Assembly (NCBI RefSeq): GCF_013149785.1
Contig: NZ_JABEZU010000004.1
Coordinates: 85,930 to 149,929, forward strand
Length of the DNA stretch: 64,000 nt
Source: Isoptericola halotolerans
Lineage (GTDB): Bacteria > Actinomycetota > Actinomycetes > Actinomycetales > Cellulomonadaceae
Direction of reading: 5' to 3'
In this document: piece after piece, positions 25,374-32,425 of the stretch
How the letters are laid out: the number at the start of each line of letters is the position of its first letter
How positions within the stretch are numbered: the stretch's first letter is position 1
Program-made: the position numbers and the translations under genes
Notes under the pieces: model-generated
The model's input: the letters and a program-made list of their open reading frames with translations, nothing else
Databases searched by the model: none
Told to the model about the DNA's origin: nothing

Positions 25374-26783
25374 TCACGTGAACGGCAGGACGAGCCAGCC
25401 ACGGCGGAAGCCGAGGACGGTCGCCGCGGTGCCGGTGGCCAGCGCGGTGATGCCGTACGCGAGCAGCTCGCCGGTCGACGGGCCGTCGTCGGGCAGCTCG
25501 GGGACGAGGCCCTGCGTGCCGCCGCCGAGCGTGGCGGCCGCGCCGGCCGGGAAGAGCACGAACGGGTCCTCGACCGGTGGTGGGAACAGGCCTGGCGCAC
25601 CGAGGGCACGGGTCGCTGCGACACCGTCCCGGGCGAGCCCGGCGGCCGGGCTCGTCGCGGGGGCGAGCACGTCCGCGCTCGGGACGGTGCCGGCCGGCCC
25701 CGGGGAGCCGTCTGTACCGGTCCCTGTCGCGTCGGGCCCGGTCGCGCCCGGCCCGACGGTCCCGCCGCCGGGTCCGGGGCCGCCGGGTCCGGGGCCGCCG
25801 GGGTCGTCGTCCGTGGGCGACCCGACGCTGCGGGAGGCGTCGAAGCTCACCGCGACGGGCGACGGGGGCTTGAAGCGGTCGCGGATCCCGCCCGAGGTGT
25901 ACCAGTACGAGCTCAGGCCGGTCTCCTGCTGGAACGCGACGAAGTTCCGCGGGAACGCCCCCCAGCAGCGGTTCGTCTCGTCGCGCTGGAGCTGGTCGCC
26001 GGCGACGGACAGGACGTCGACACCGCACCAGTCCGGTGCGAGGGTTCCACCGAGGCCGGAGGCGTCGATCCGACCACCGGTGAACGTCGCCAACGAGACG
26101 CGGCGCTCGCGCAGCGGCACCCACTTCGTCTGGTCCGCCATGTCGGTGCCGAACCCGCCGACCACCGCGGTGAGGCGACCGTCGCCCCGCGCGTCGAGGA
26201 CCAGCCGGGGGTCGGTGGCCCACCAGTAGCTCAGCCCGCCGTAGTAGACGACGCTGAAGGTGCCGCTCCACGAGACGTCGAGCGAGCCGTCGTCGTCGCG
26301 CACACCCTTGCCACCGACGACGACGACCTCGGCGCCGCTGGTGTTCTCGGCCGACATGCTCAGCGGGGTCCCGTCCGGGGCCTGGCAGCGCGTGGCGTAG
26401 CGCACCCGCGGCTCGTCGGCCGGCCCGGGCCGCACCACGCTGACCTTCCCGGCGGCAGCCCGGTAGAGCCCGGAGTCACCGGCACCCCACACGAAGCTGC
26501 CGCCCGCGTCGCCGTCGTCGCCCGGTCGCCCGGCCATGAGGAAGTTGCACCCGCCGTAGAAGTTCGCACCGACGGACTCGGGGTTGACGCTCCAGCGCAG
26601 CTCGGCGTTCGTCAGGGTCGCGGCGGTGGGCCGCTCGGGCACCGTCACGGTGACCGTGACGTCACCACCCGCGCGCTGCGGGGGGCCGAGGTCGTCGCCG
26701 TCGGACGCCGTCGCGGTCGAGGTCGCTCCCAGCGCGAGGCCGACCGCGAGCAGCACGGCACCGAGGCGTCCGGTGCGGGTCAT
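25374..26783 (-). CDS. HtaA-domain heme-binding surface protein
   Basis: 469 residues from ATG 26783, overlapping the preceding gene's stop (ATGA). Signal peptide (1-27), then an HtaA domain (about 45-290) with LRWSVNPESV, DVSWSGTFSVVYYGG and PRLVLDARGDGRLTAVV. A Pro/Gly-rich segment (about 315-345) spans the wall, and a C-terminal hydrophobic helix (about 440-462) ends in a short basic tail, anchoring the protein in the membrane. Three or four Cys in the ectodomain may form disulfides. Expected to bind heme and hand it to HmuT. Family assignment rests on the HtaA motifs; heme ligands not individually identified. Confidence 0.78.
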   Translation of the reverse strand: MTRTGRLGAVLLAVGLALGATSTATASDGDDLGPPQRAGGDVTVTVTVPERPTAATLTNAELRWSVNPESVGANFYGGCNFLMAGRPGDDGDAGGSFVWGAGDSGLYRAAAGKVSVVRPGPADEPRVRYATRCQAPDGTPLSMSAENTSGAEVVVVGGKGVRDDDGSLDVSWSGTFSVVYYGGLSYWWATDPRLVLDARGDGRLTAVVGGFGTDMADQTKWVPLRERRVSLATFTGGRIDASGLGGTLAPDWCGVDVLSVAGDQLQRDETNRCWGAFPRNFVAFQQETGLSSYWYTSGGIRDRFKPPSPVAVSFDASRSVGSPTDDDPGGPGPGGPGPGGGTVGPGATGPDATGTGTDGSPGPAGTVPSADVLAPATSPAAGLARDGVAATRALGAPGLFPPPVEDPFVLFPAGAAATLGGGTQGLVPELPDDGPSTGELLAYGITALATGTAATVLGFRRGWLVLPFT

Positions 26784-28120
26784 GCCCGCTCCTCCTCGTC
26801 CGGGTCGGCCGACGCCTCGTTCAGGACGACCGCCGCCCGGCGCCGGCGCACGCCGGCGACGGCCGAGGTCACCACGACCACCAGGAGCAGCAGCAGCGCC
26901 GCCCCGGCCGCGAGCTCGGCACCCGAGTAGCCGGTGCCCCACGCCCCCGCGGCGGCCACGGTCCCGGTGCCCGCGGCGGAGGCCATGATCGCCGCCTCCT
27001 CGGCGGCGGCGTCCGCCGGGTCACGGGTCACGACGATCTCGACCTCTGGCTGCTTGCCGGACGACGCGCCGGTCACCTTGAGGACGTGGGTGCCGAGCCG
27101 CAGGTCGCCCGGCAGCTCCAGCAGCCCGGCGATCTCCCCGTGCGCACCGGCCGTGAGCGGACCGACGGCGAGCTCGCCGTCGTCGAGCACCGCCACGACC
27201 TGCTCCCCCGGCTCGAAGCCCTGGCCGGCGAAGCTCAGCACCCGCCCGGCCACGGCGGTCGCCTGGTCGAACCCGATGGTCGCGGGCCCGGACTCCTCGG
27301 CCGACGGCGACGCCGACGGGGCCGACCCCGTGCCGCCGGCATCCGCCGGCGCGTCCGGGAGGCCCGGGTCGCGGGTACTGCCGCCACCCGCACCGTCGGT
27401 CGTGCCGTCGGCAGCGCCGGTGCCGGTGCCGGTGCCGGTGCCGGTGCCGGTGCCGGTGCCGGTGCCGCCCGAACCGTTCCCCGAGCCCGCGCCGTCCCCC
27501 GCGTCGGTGCTTCCCGAGCCGCCGGAGCCTCCACCCGCACCGGAGCCGCCCGAGCCGAAGCTCACGGGGGTGAAGGTCTCGTTGGCCGCGTTCGCCACCC
27601 CGTGCGCCCCGATGGTGATCACCCCGCACTGCACCGCGGTGCAGTCGACCTGCACGGCACGCCCGGACCGGTCCATCGCGTCGAACCGCGGACCCGGGAC
27701 GACGATCGAGGTCGACCAGCTGCCGTCCTTCGCGATCGTCCCCCCGTTGGCCTCGTCCGCGGTGCTGGATCCGGGATGGGCGACGAACCGCTGGTAGCCG
27801 GCGTTGTCGGCGGACTCCGAGTCCGGCACGTACCGCAGCGTCTCGCCCGACGTCCCCCCCTGGCTCGGCGCCCACGAACCGTCCGACACCCAGCCGAAGA
27901 GCACGTAGATACCGCCGAAGCCCTTCGGCACGGACTGGAAGCCTGCGCCGGACAGGCGCAACGTCGTCGGACCCGTGGCCGACGCACGCGCGCCGCCGTC
28001 GAGACCGGAGACGCTCACGCGTGCGGCGGCCTGCGCGGGCGTCGACCCGCCGGGGACGAGCGCCGGTGCGCCCACACCGAGGACGAGCACCAGGGCGACG
28101 GTCGCGGCCAGGCGTCTCAT
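26780..28120 (-). CDS. Membrane-anchored Ig-like surface protein of the heme operon
   Basis: 446 residues from ATG 28120, overlapping hmuV (ATGA). Signal peptide (1-33), an Ig-like domain (about 35-170) with LRLSGAGFQSVPKGFGGIYV and CTAVQCGV, related to the Ig-like domain of the 559-residue HtaA protein downstream; a low-complexity linker of Gly, Ser and (Gly-Thr)n; a second small beta domain (about 275-360); and a C-terminal helix (about 395-420) with an Arg-rich stop-transfer end. The linker contains eight CCGGTG units. No HtaA domain seen. Similar proteins accompany HtaA genes in actinomycetes; a role in docking hemoproteins or spacing partner proteins is inferred. Confidence 0.7.
   Translation of the reverse strand: MRRLAATVALVLVLGVGAPALVPGGSTPAQAAARVSVSGLDGGARASATGPTTLRLSGAGFQSVPKGFGGIYVLFGWVSDGSWAPSQGGTSGETLRYVPDSESADNAGYQRFVAHPGSSTADEANGGTIAKDGSWSTSIVVPGPRFDAMDRSGRAVQVDCTAVQCGVITIGAHGVANAANETFTPVSFGSGGSGAGGGSGGSGSTDAGDGAGSGNGSGGTGTGTGTGTGTGTGTGAADGTTDGAGGGSTRDPGLPDAPADAGGTGSAPSASPSAEESGPATIGFDQATAVAGRVLSFAGQGFEPGEQVVAVLDDGELAVGPLTAGAHGEIAGLLELPGDLRLGTHVLKVTGASSGKQPEVEIVVTRDPADAAAEEAAIMASAAGTGTVAAAGAWGTGYSGAELAAGAALLLLLVVVVTSAVAGVRRRRAAVVLNEASADPDEEERA
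27417..27464. repeat. Hexanucleotide microsatellite (CCGGTG)x8
   Basis: Eight perfect copies of a 6-bp unit encode a run of alternating Gly and Thr in the linker of the Ig-like surface protein (minus strand). Slippage would lengthen or shorten the linker by two residues without a frameshift. Confidence 0.95.
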
Positions 28121-28917
28121 GACGCCACCTCCTGCCGTTCGTGGGATCCGTGACGTGGCAGCACCAGGAGAGCGCCCGTCACGGGGTGGGTGAGGACGTC
28201 GACGGTGTGGTCGTAGACGTCGGTGAGGAGAGCGGAGGTCAGGACGTCGGCCGGGGCGCCGTCGGCGACGACCGCCCCCCGGTGCAGGACGACGACGCGA
28301 TCGGCCCAGGCGGCGGCGAGCGGCAGGTCGTGCAGGACGACGACGGCGGCACCACCGGCGTCGGCGTGGCGGCGGGCCTGGGCGAGCACCCGGGTCTGGT
28401 GCTTGACGTCCAGGGCCGCGGTCGGCTCGTCGAGGAGCAGCAACCGCGCCTCCTGGGCGAGCACGCGGGCGAGCGAGACACGGGCCTTCTCCCCGCCGGA
28501 CAGGGTCGGGAAGCGACGCGCGGCGAGATGGGTGACGTCGGCCGCCGCGAGCGCCGCGGCCACCACGGCGTCGTCCCGGTCCGCCGACGAGCTGCCCTCC
28601 CACGGGGCGCGTCCCATCCGCACGACGTCCACGACGCGGAACGGGAAGGCGACGCGGTTCTCCTGCAGCAGCACCGCACGGCGGCGCGCGAGCTCGCCCG
28701 GGCGCACGGCGGCCAGCGGCTCGCCCTGCCAGGTGACCGTGCCGGCGTCGGGGGCGCGGTCGCCCGCCAGCACCGACAGCAGCGTGGACTTGCCCGCACC
28801 GTTCGGGCCGACGACGACGAGGACCTCGCCGGTGCGCACCGCGACGTCGACACCGTCGAGCAGCGTGGCGTCGCCGATGCGGACACCGGCGCCGCGGACG
28901 GTCAGCAGAGGGTTCAC
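28117..28917 (-). CDS. Heme ABC transporter ATP-binding protein HmuV
   Basis: 266 residues from GTG 28917 (GTGA overlap with the permease stop). Walker A GPNGAGKST, signature LSGGEKARVSLA, Walker B RLLLLDEPTAALD and switch His in VVLHDLPLA are all present and complete. The sequence resembles the HmuV/BtuD branch of importer ATPases. It powers heme import with the HmuU dimer and the HmuT binding lipoprotein encoded upstream. Order T-U-V with overlapping frames indicates one polycistronic message. Confidence 0.93.
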   Translation of the reverse strand: MNPLLTVRGAGVRIGDATLLDGVDVAVRTGEVLVVVGPNGAGKSTLLSVLAGDRAPDAGTVTWQGEPLAAVRPGELARRRAVLLQENRVAFPFRVVDVVRMGRAPWEGSSSADRDDAVVAAALAAADVTHLAARRFPTLSGGEKARVSLARVLAQEARLLLLDEPTAALDVKHQTRVLAQARRHADAGGAAVVVLHDLPLAAAWADRVVVLHRGAVVADGAPADVLTSALLTDVYDHTVDVLTHPVTGALLVLPRHGSHERQEVAS

Positions 28918-30026
28918 GCCCAGCCTCCGGCCTGGCGGCGGGTGCGGTACACGAGCCAGAGGAAGAACGGCCCGCCGACGAGCGCGGTGAGCATGCCGAT
29001 CGGCAGCTCGGCGTAGGGCACGACGGTGCGGGCGACGAGGTCGGCGGCGAGCAGCAGCACGGCGCCGCCGAGGGCGCTGGCCGGCACCAGCACCCGGTGG
29101 CCGGGTCCGACGGCCATCCGCACGAGATGCGGCACGACGAGCCCGACGAACGAGATGATCCCGCAGAACGCGACGGCCGCGGCGGTGAGCATCGCGACGA
29201 GGACGACGGCGACGACGCGCAGCCGCTCGACGTCGACCCCGAGGTGCCGGGCGGGACGCTCGCCGAGCGCGAGCAGGTCGAGCCGGCGGGCCAGCACGAT
29301 CGCGCCGACGAGGCCGAGCACCACCAGCGGGGCGACGATCGCGACGTACACCCAGCGGGTGCCGTTGAGGGAGCCGAGCTGCCAGAAGACGATCTCCTCG
29401 CGGGCCTGCGTGTCGCCGAGGAACGTGAACAGGGCCAGCCCGGCGCCGCAGACCGCGTTGACGGCGACCCCCGTGAGCACGAGGGTGACCACCTCGGTGC
29501 GGCCCCCGGCCCGGGCCATCGCGTAGACGACGAACGTGGCGACGAGCCCACCGACGAACGCTGCGGCCGCCGTCGTCCACGGGCCGAACGCCGTGAGGCC
29601 GAGGGCGATGGTCGCGGCGGCGGCGACCGCGGCCCCCGACGAGACGCCGACGACGCCGGGTTCGGCCAGCGGGTTGCCGAAGACGCCCTGCATGACGGCG
29701 CCTGCGGCGGCGAGCGCCGCGCCGACGAGGACCGCCATCACCACGCGGGGGAACCGGACCGTCCACAGGGCGGTGTACCCGTGGGGGTGGGCCGGCTCGG
29801 GACCGAGGTCGAGGCCCACGCCGCGGGCGAGCGCGCCGAGCACCTCGGAGGCCGGCACGTGCAGCTGGCCGGACCCCGCGGAGACGACGGCCAGCACCCC
29901 GAGCGTCACGGCCAGGACGGTGAAGAGCGCGGTGACCCGGCCGGTGCGAGCGGGCGGGAGCGGGCCCGGCGCCGGCGACGGGGCCGGAGCGGCGTCGGCC
30001 CGCTGCTGCTCGACGGCGGCGCTCAC
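28914..30026 (-). CDS. Heme ABC transporter permease HmuU (FecCD family)
   Basis: 370 residues from GTG 30026, overlapping the hmuT stop by 4 bp. An Ala/Pro-rich cytoplasmic N-terminus of about 30 residues precedes about ten helices of the FecCD/BtuC fold. Diagnostic segments are RFPRVVMAVLVGAALAAAG, QGVFGNPLAEPGVVGVSSGA and FCGIISFVGLVVPHLVRM, the last being the coupling region that contacts the ATPase. It forms the membrane channel for heme (or possibly siderophore) import. Heme specificity is inferred from the HtaA and heme oxygenase genes in the same locus. Confidence 0.93.
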   Translation of the reverse strand: MSAAVEQQRADAAPAPSPAPGPLPPARTGRVTALFTVLAVTLGVLAVVSAGSGQLHVPASEVLGALARGVGLDLGPEPAHPHGYTALWTVRFPRVVMAVLVGAALAAAGAVMQGVFGNPLAEPGVVGVSSGAAVAAAATIALGLTAFGPWTTAAAAFVGGLVATFVVYAMARAGGRTEVVTLVLTGVAVNAVCGAGLALFTFLGDTQAREEIVFWQLGSLNGTRWVYVAIVAPLVVLGLVGAIVLARRLDLLALGERPARHLGVDVERLRVVAVVLVAMLTAAAVAFCGIISFVGLVVPHLVRMAVGPGHRVLVPASALGGAVLLLAADLVARTVVPYAELPIGMLTALVGGPFFLWLVYRTRRQAGGWA

Positions 30027-31147
30027 CCCAGGCTCCCGGGCGCGTAGAAGGCGCGGGCGAGCGAGTCGAGCACGCCGGTGGTGGCGGGGCCGAAGGCGAG
30101 CACCTGGCTGTCGGGCATGGCGACGACCCGGCGGTTCTCCCCCGCCGGCGTCTGGGCGAGGGCGGGCAGACGCTCGAGCAGACCGTCCACCCCCCCGACG
30201 GAGTCCAGGCCGCCGGACATCATGAGCAGCAGGTCCGGCTGGGCGGAGATGATCCCCTCGTCGTTGACCGGCCGCATGCCGGTCCACCCGATCTCCCCGG
30301 CGACGTCGACGGCGCCGAGCGCCTCGATGAGCGAGTCCGCGCCGGACCCGTCCCCGAAGAGGTAGTAGACGCCGGACTGGCCGCGGACGTAGAGGAAGGC
30401 GACGCGCAGCTTGTCGGCGTCGTCGTCCGGGGCGAGCGCGGCGACCTGGGCGACGGTGGCGTCGATCTGCGACTGCGTCCGCTCGGCCAGCTCGTCGCCG
30501 GCGTCGGCCATGCCCAGCGCGTCGGCGACGGCGCGGGTCAGGTCGGCGGCGTTCTCGGTGCTGCGGTGCGGGTCCAGGACGACGACGGGGATGCCGGCGT
30601 CGCGCATCTGCAGCACGACGTCCCACGGGCCGAGCGTGGTGTCGGTGAGGATGACGCTGGGCGCGAGGTCGAGGATCGCCTCGGCGGTGAGCTCGTGGCC
30701 GTTCGAGGTGACCTCGGGTCGGTCGAGGATCTCGGGGAACGTCGAGGACGTGTCCCGGCCGACGACGCTGTCCCCCAGGCCGAGCTCGAAGACCGTGCGC
30801 GAGAGCGTGCCGTACAGGTCGATGGCGAGGATGCGGCTGGTGTCGGTGACGGTGACCTCGGTGCCCTGCGCGTCGGTGACGGTGGCGGGCAGCGCGGGCT
30901 CGGGGTCCTCGCGGACCGGCTCGACGGGGGTGCCTGCCGCCTCGACCACGACCTCACCGGTCCAGGCCGTCGGGTCGCTGAGCACGTCGTCCCCGTCCGC
31001 CAGGTCGCCGAGGGCGGGGCCCGCGGCGACGGTGGTGGCGCCGTCGTCGTGCGTGGTGGCGCCGCAAGCGGTGAGGAGCCCGAGGACGACGACGGTGAGG
31101 CCGGCGGTCAGGGCGGAGGTTCCGGTGCGGCGTCGGGCCGGGGACAT
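30023..31147 (-). CDS. Heme-binding lipoprotein HmuT
   Basis: 374 residues. ATG 31147 is chosen because AAGGAG lies at good spacing upstream; an earlier in-frame start would overlap the regulatory boxes. Lipoprotein signal peptide with LGLLTAC, lipidated Cys28. The remainder is a type III periplasmic-binding-protein fold: RILAIDLYGTLSRTVFELGL in the first lobe, the long bridging helix near the middle and LRVAFLYVRGQSGVYYLFGDG in the second lobe. It receives heme from the HtaA surface proteins and delivers it to HmuUV. First gene of the operon; preceded by two DtxR/IdeR-like boxes. Confidence 0.92.
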   Translation of the reverse strand: MSPARRRTGTSALTAGLTVVVLGLLTACGATTHDDGATTVAAGPALGDLADGDDVLSDPTAWTGEVVVEAAGTPVEPVREDPEPALPATVTDAQGTEVTVTDTSRILAIDLYGTLSRTVFELGLGDSVVGRDTSSTFPEILDRPEVTSNGHELTAEAILDLAPSVILTDTTLGPWDVVLQMRDAGIPVVVLDPHRSTENAADLTRAVADALGMADAGDELAERTQSQIDATVAQVAALAPDDDADKLRVAFLYVRGQSGVYYLFGDGSGADSLIEALGAVDVAGEIGWTGMRPVNDEGIISAQPDLLLMMSGGLDSVGGVDGLLERLPALAQTPAGENRRVVAMPDSQVLAFGPATTGVLDSLARAFYAPGSLG

Positions 31148-31169
31148 GCAGGGCTCCTTCGTGCGCACG

Positions 31170-31208
31170 TCAGGGTAGGCACACCTAAGTTAGATGAGGC
31201 TAGCCTTC
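31170..31208. promoter_or_regulatory. Tandem DtxR/IdeR-like iron boxes upstream of hmuT
   Basis: Two 19-bp sites (31170-31188, read on the minus strand, and 31190-31208) match the iron-box consensus TTAGGTTAGGCTAACCTAA at about 15 and 14 of 19 positions and are spaced 20 bp centre to centre, on nearly the same helix face. A TAACTT -10 candidate (31187-31192, minus) is embedded between them, so an iron-loaded DtxR/IdeR dimer pair would shut off the heme operon. Confidence 0.75.
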
Positions 31209-31270
31209 GGCGCTAGGGTCCGGGCAGGGAAGAAGATGTGCGGCCCGTCACAGGGCCGCGCGAGAGAGGA

Positions 31271-31930
31271 TCAGGCCGGGGCGCCCGGGTGGGCGGCGCC
31301 GAGCTCGACGAAGACCGCCCGGTTGAGCCGGAACGCCTCCTGCGCCTCCGCCACCGCGGCGGCGACCTCGACGGCGTCCAGGCCGAGCCCGTCGAGGCGC
31401 TCGCGGTAGACGTCCTTGAACGGCTTCGACTTCGGGATCTGCGGGAAGTCGTAGAACTCCAGGCCCGGCGCGCCCATGCCGTAGTGCCGCTGCATCATGC
31501 GCTGGATGATCTGTCCGCCGGAGAGGTCACCCAGGTAGCGCGTGTAGGCGTGGGCCGCGTACTCCGGGAGTCGGGTGCCCACCTCGCGCAACCGGGCCAC
31601 GTAGACGTCCGCGGCCGGCAGGATGCGGATCTCGGTCCGCCACGACGAGCCGTAGAGGTGAGCCAGGTCCCGCTCGATGGCCGGGACCCTCGTCAGCTCG
31701 TCGAACACCAGGTCGGCACCCCGCGCGTCGCGTCGCACCACGGCGCTCGCCTCCTCCAGCGCGGTGTACACCGCGAGCTGCTGTGCGGCGAGGTCCGCGT
31801 AGGCCGCCACGTCGAGGCCCCCGGTCATGAGGCGCGACACGAAGCCCTCGGACTCGGCGTCCTGGTGCTCGGCACGGGTCCCCTCGCGCAGGAGCGCGGA
31901 CAGCGGTGCCTCGGGAGCGAGGGTGGACAT
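31271..31930 (-). CDS. Heme oxygenase HmuO (biliverdin-producing)
   Basis: 219 residues from ATG 31930, which follows GGAGG at proper spacing; the upstream in-frame ATG is inside the promoter zone. Single all-helical heme oxygenase domain. The proximal heme ligand is His22 in TRAEHQDAES and the distal helix has the flexible Gly-rich RYLGDLSGGQ (131-140); both agree in position with corynebacterial HmuO. It degrades heme to biliverdin, CO and Fe2+ in the cytoplasm using reducing equivalents from a partner reductase not seen here. It has its own iron-regulated promoter and ends 62 bp before the hmuT regulatory boxes. Confidence 0.94.
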   Translation of the reverse strand: MSTLAPEAPLSALLREGTRAEHQDAESEGFVSRLMTGGLDVAAYADLAAQQLAVYTALEEASAVVRRDARGADLVFDELTRVPAIERDLAHLYGSSWRTEIRILPAADVYVARLREVGTRLPEYAAHAYTRYLGDLSGGQIIQRMMQRHYGMGAPGLEFYDFPQIPKSKPFKDVYRERLDGLGLDAVEVAAAVAEAQEAFRLNRAVFVELGAAHPGAPA

Positions 31931-31980
31931 GACGGCCTCCAGAGGGTCGTGACGACCTGACAGATCGTCAGGACGTCGCC

Positions 31981-32015
31981 ACCGTAGCACCTGGAGTTAG
32001 GGTTGCCTACCCTCC
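31981..32015 (-). promoter_or_regulatory. hmuO promoter with overlapping DtxR/IdeR-like box
   Basis: On the minus strand TAGGCA (32009-32004) and TACGGT (31986-31981) form -35 and -10 elements with a 17-bp spacer. The palindromic iron box (31997-32015, about 14 of 19 matches to the consensus) covers the -35 element, so repression by iron-bound DtxR/IdeR is expected. Confidence 0.65.
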
Positions 32016-32036
32016 ATCTCGAAGGGTGGAGGGCGC

Positions 32037-32210
32037 TCAGGAGCGCACGGCACCCAGGACCACGAGCACCGCACCCCAGAAGGTCAGCCCGAGGCCGACG
32101 GCGATCACCATGCCGTGCGGGCCGGGCGACGCCGCCCGTCGCGCGGTCCACACAGCCCGGCCCGCCACCACGACGCCGAGCACGATCAGGCCTGCCCCCC
32201 ACCAGAACAT
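32037..32210 (-). CDS. Small two-helix membrane protein, unknown function
   Basis: 57 residues from ATG 32210 (MFWWGAGLIVLGVVVAG). Two hydrophobic helices are separated by a basic loop (TARRAASPGPHG) and the protein ends just after the second helix. Coding bias and the membrane pattern support a real gene, although it is short and has no clear ribosome-binding sequence. It lies 22 bp upstream of the hmuO promoter box on the same strand and diverges from the subtilase gene. No family recognised. Confidence 0.5.
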   Translation of the reverse strand: MFWWGAGLIVLGVVVAGRAVWTARRAASPGPHGMVIAVGLGLTFWGAVLVVLGAVRS

Positions 32211-32425
32211 GGCCCCATCGTCCGCGATAACGGTTGCCTGTGCATCCTGGGGCCTTTGCCCGGTTGATCCTGGTCGGACCGTCACACGCCTGATACACGC
32301 TCGAATGTTGCTCGCATCACACAAGCCGTATGTTGCGGAGTGACCTCCGACGTCGGCATCGCCACACCGAGGTGGCACCGCGTGGGAAGTCTCGTTCGAC
32401 GGACCGAGACGAAGGGTGCGCTCAC

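Noticed and set aside
32222-32240. AACGGTT element resembling the Zur-box core
   Set aside because: Lacks the flanking TGA/TCA arms and does not lie next to a zinc-related gene.
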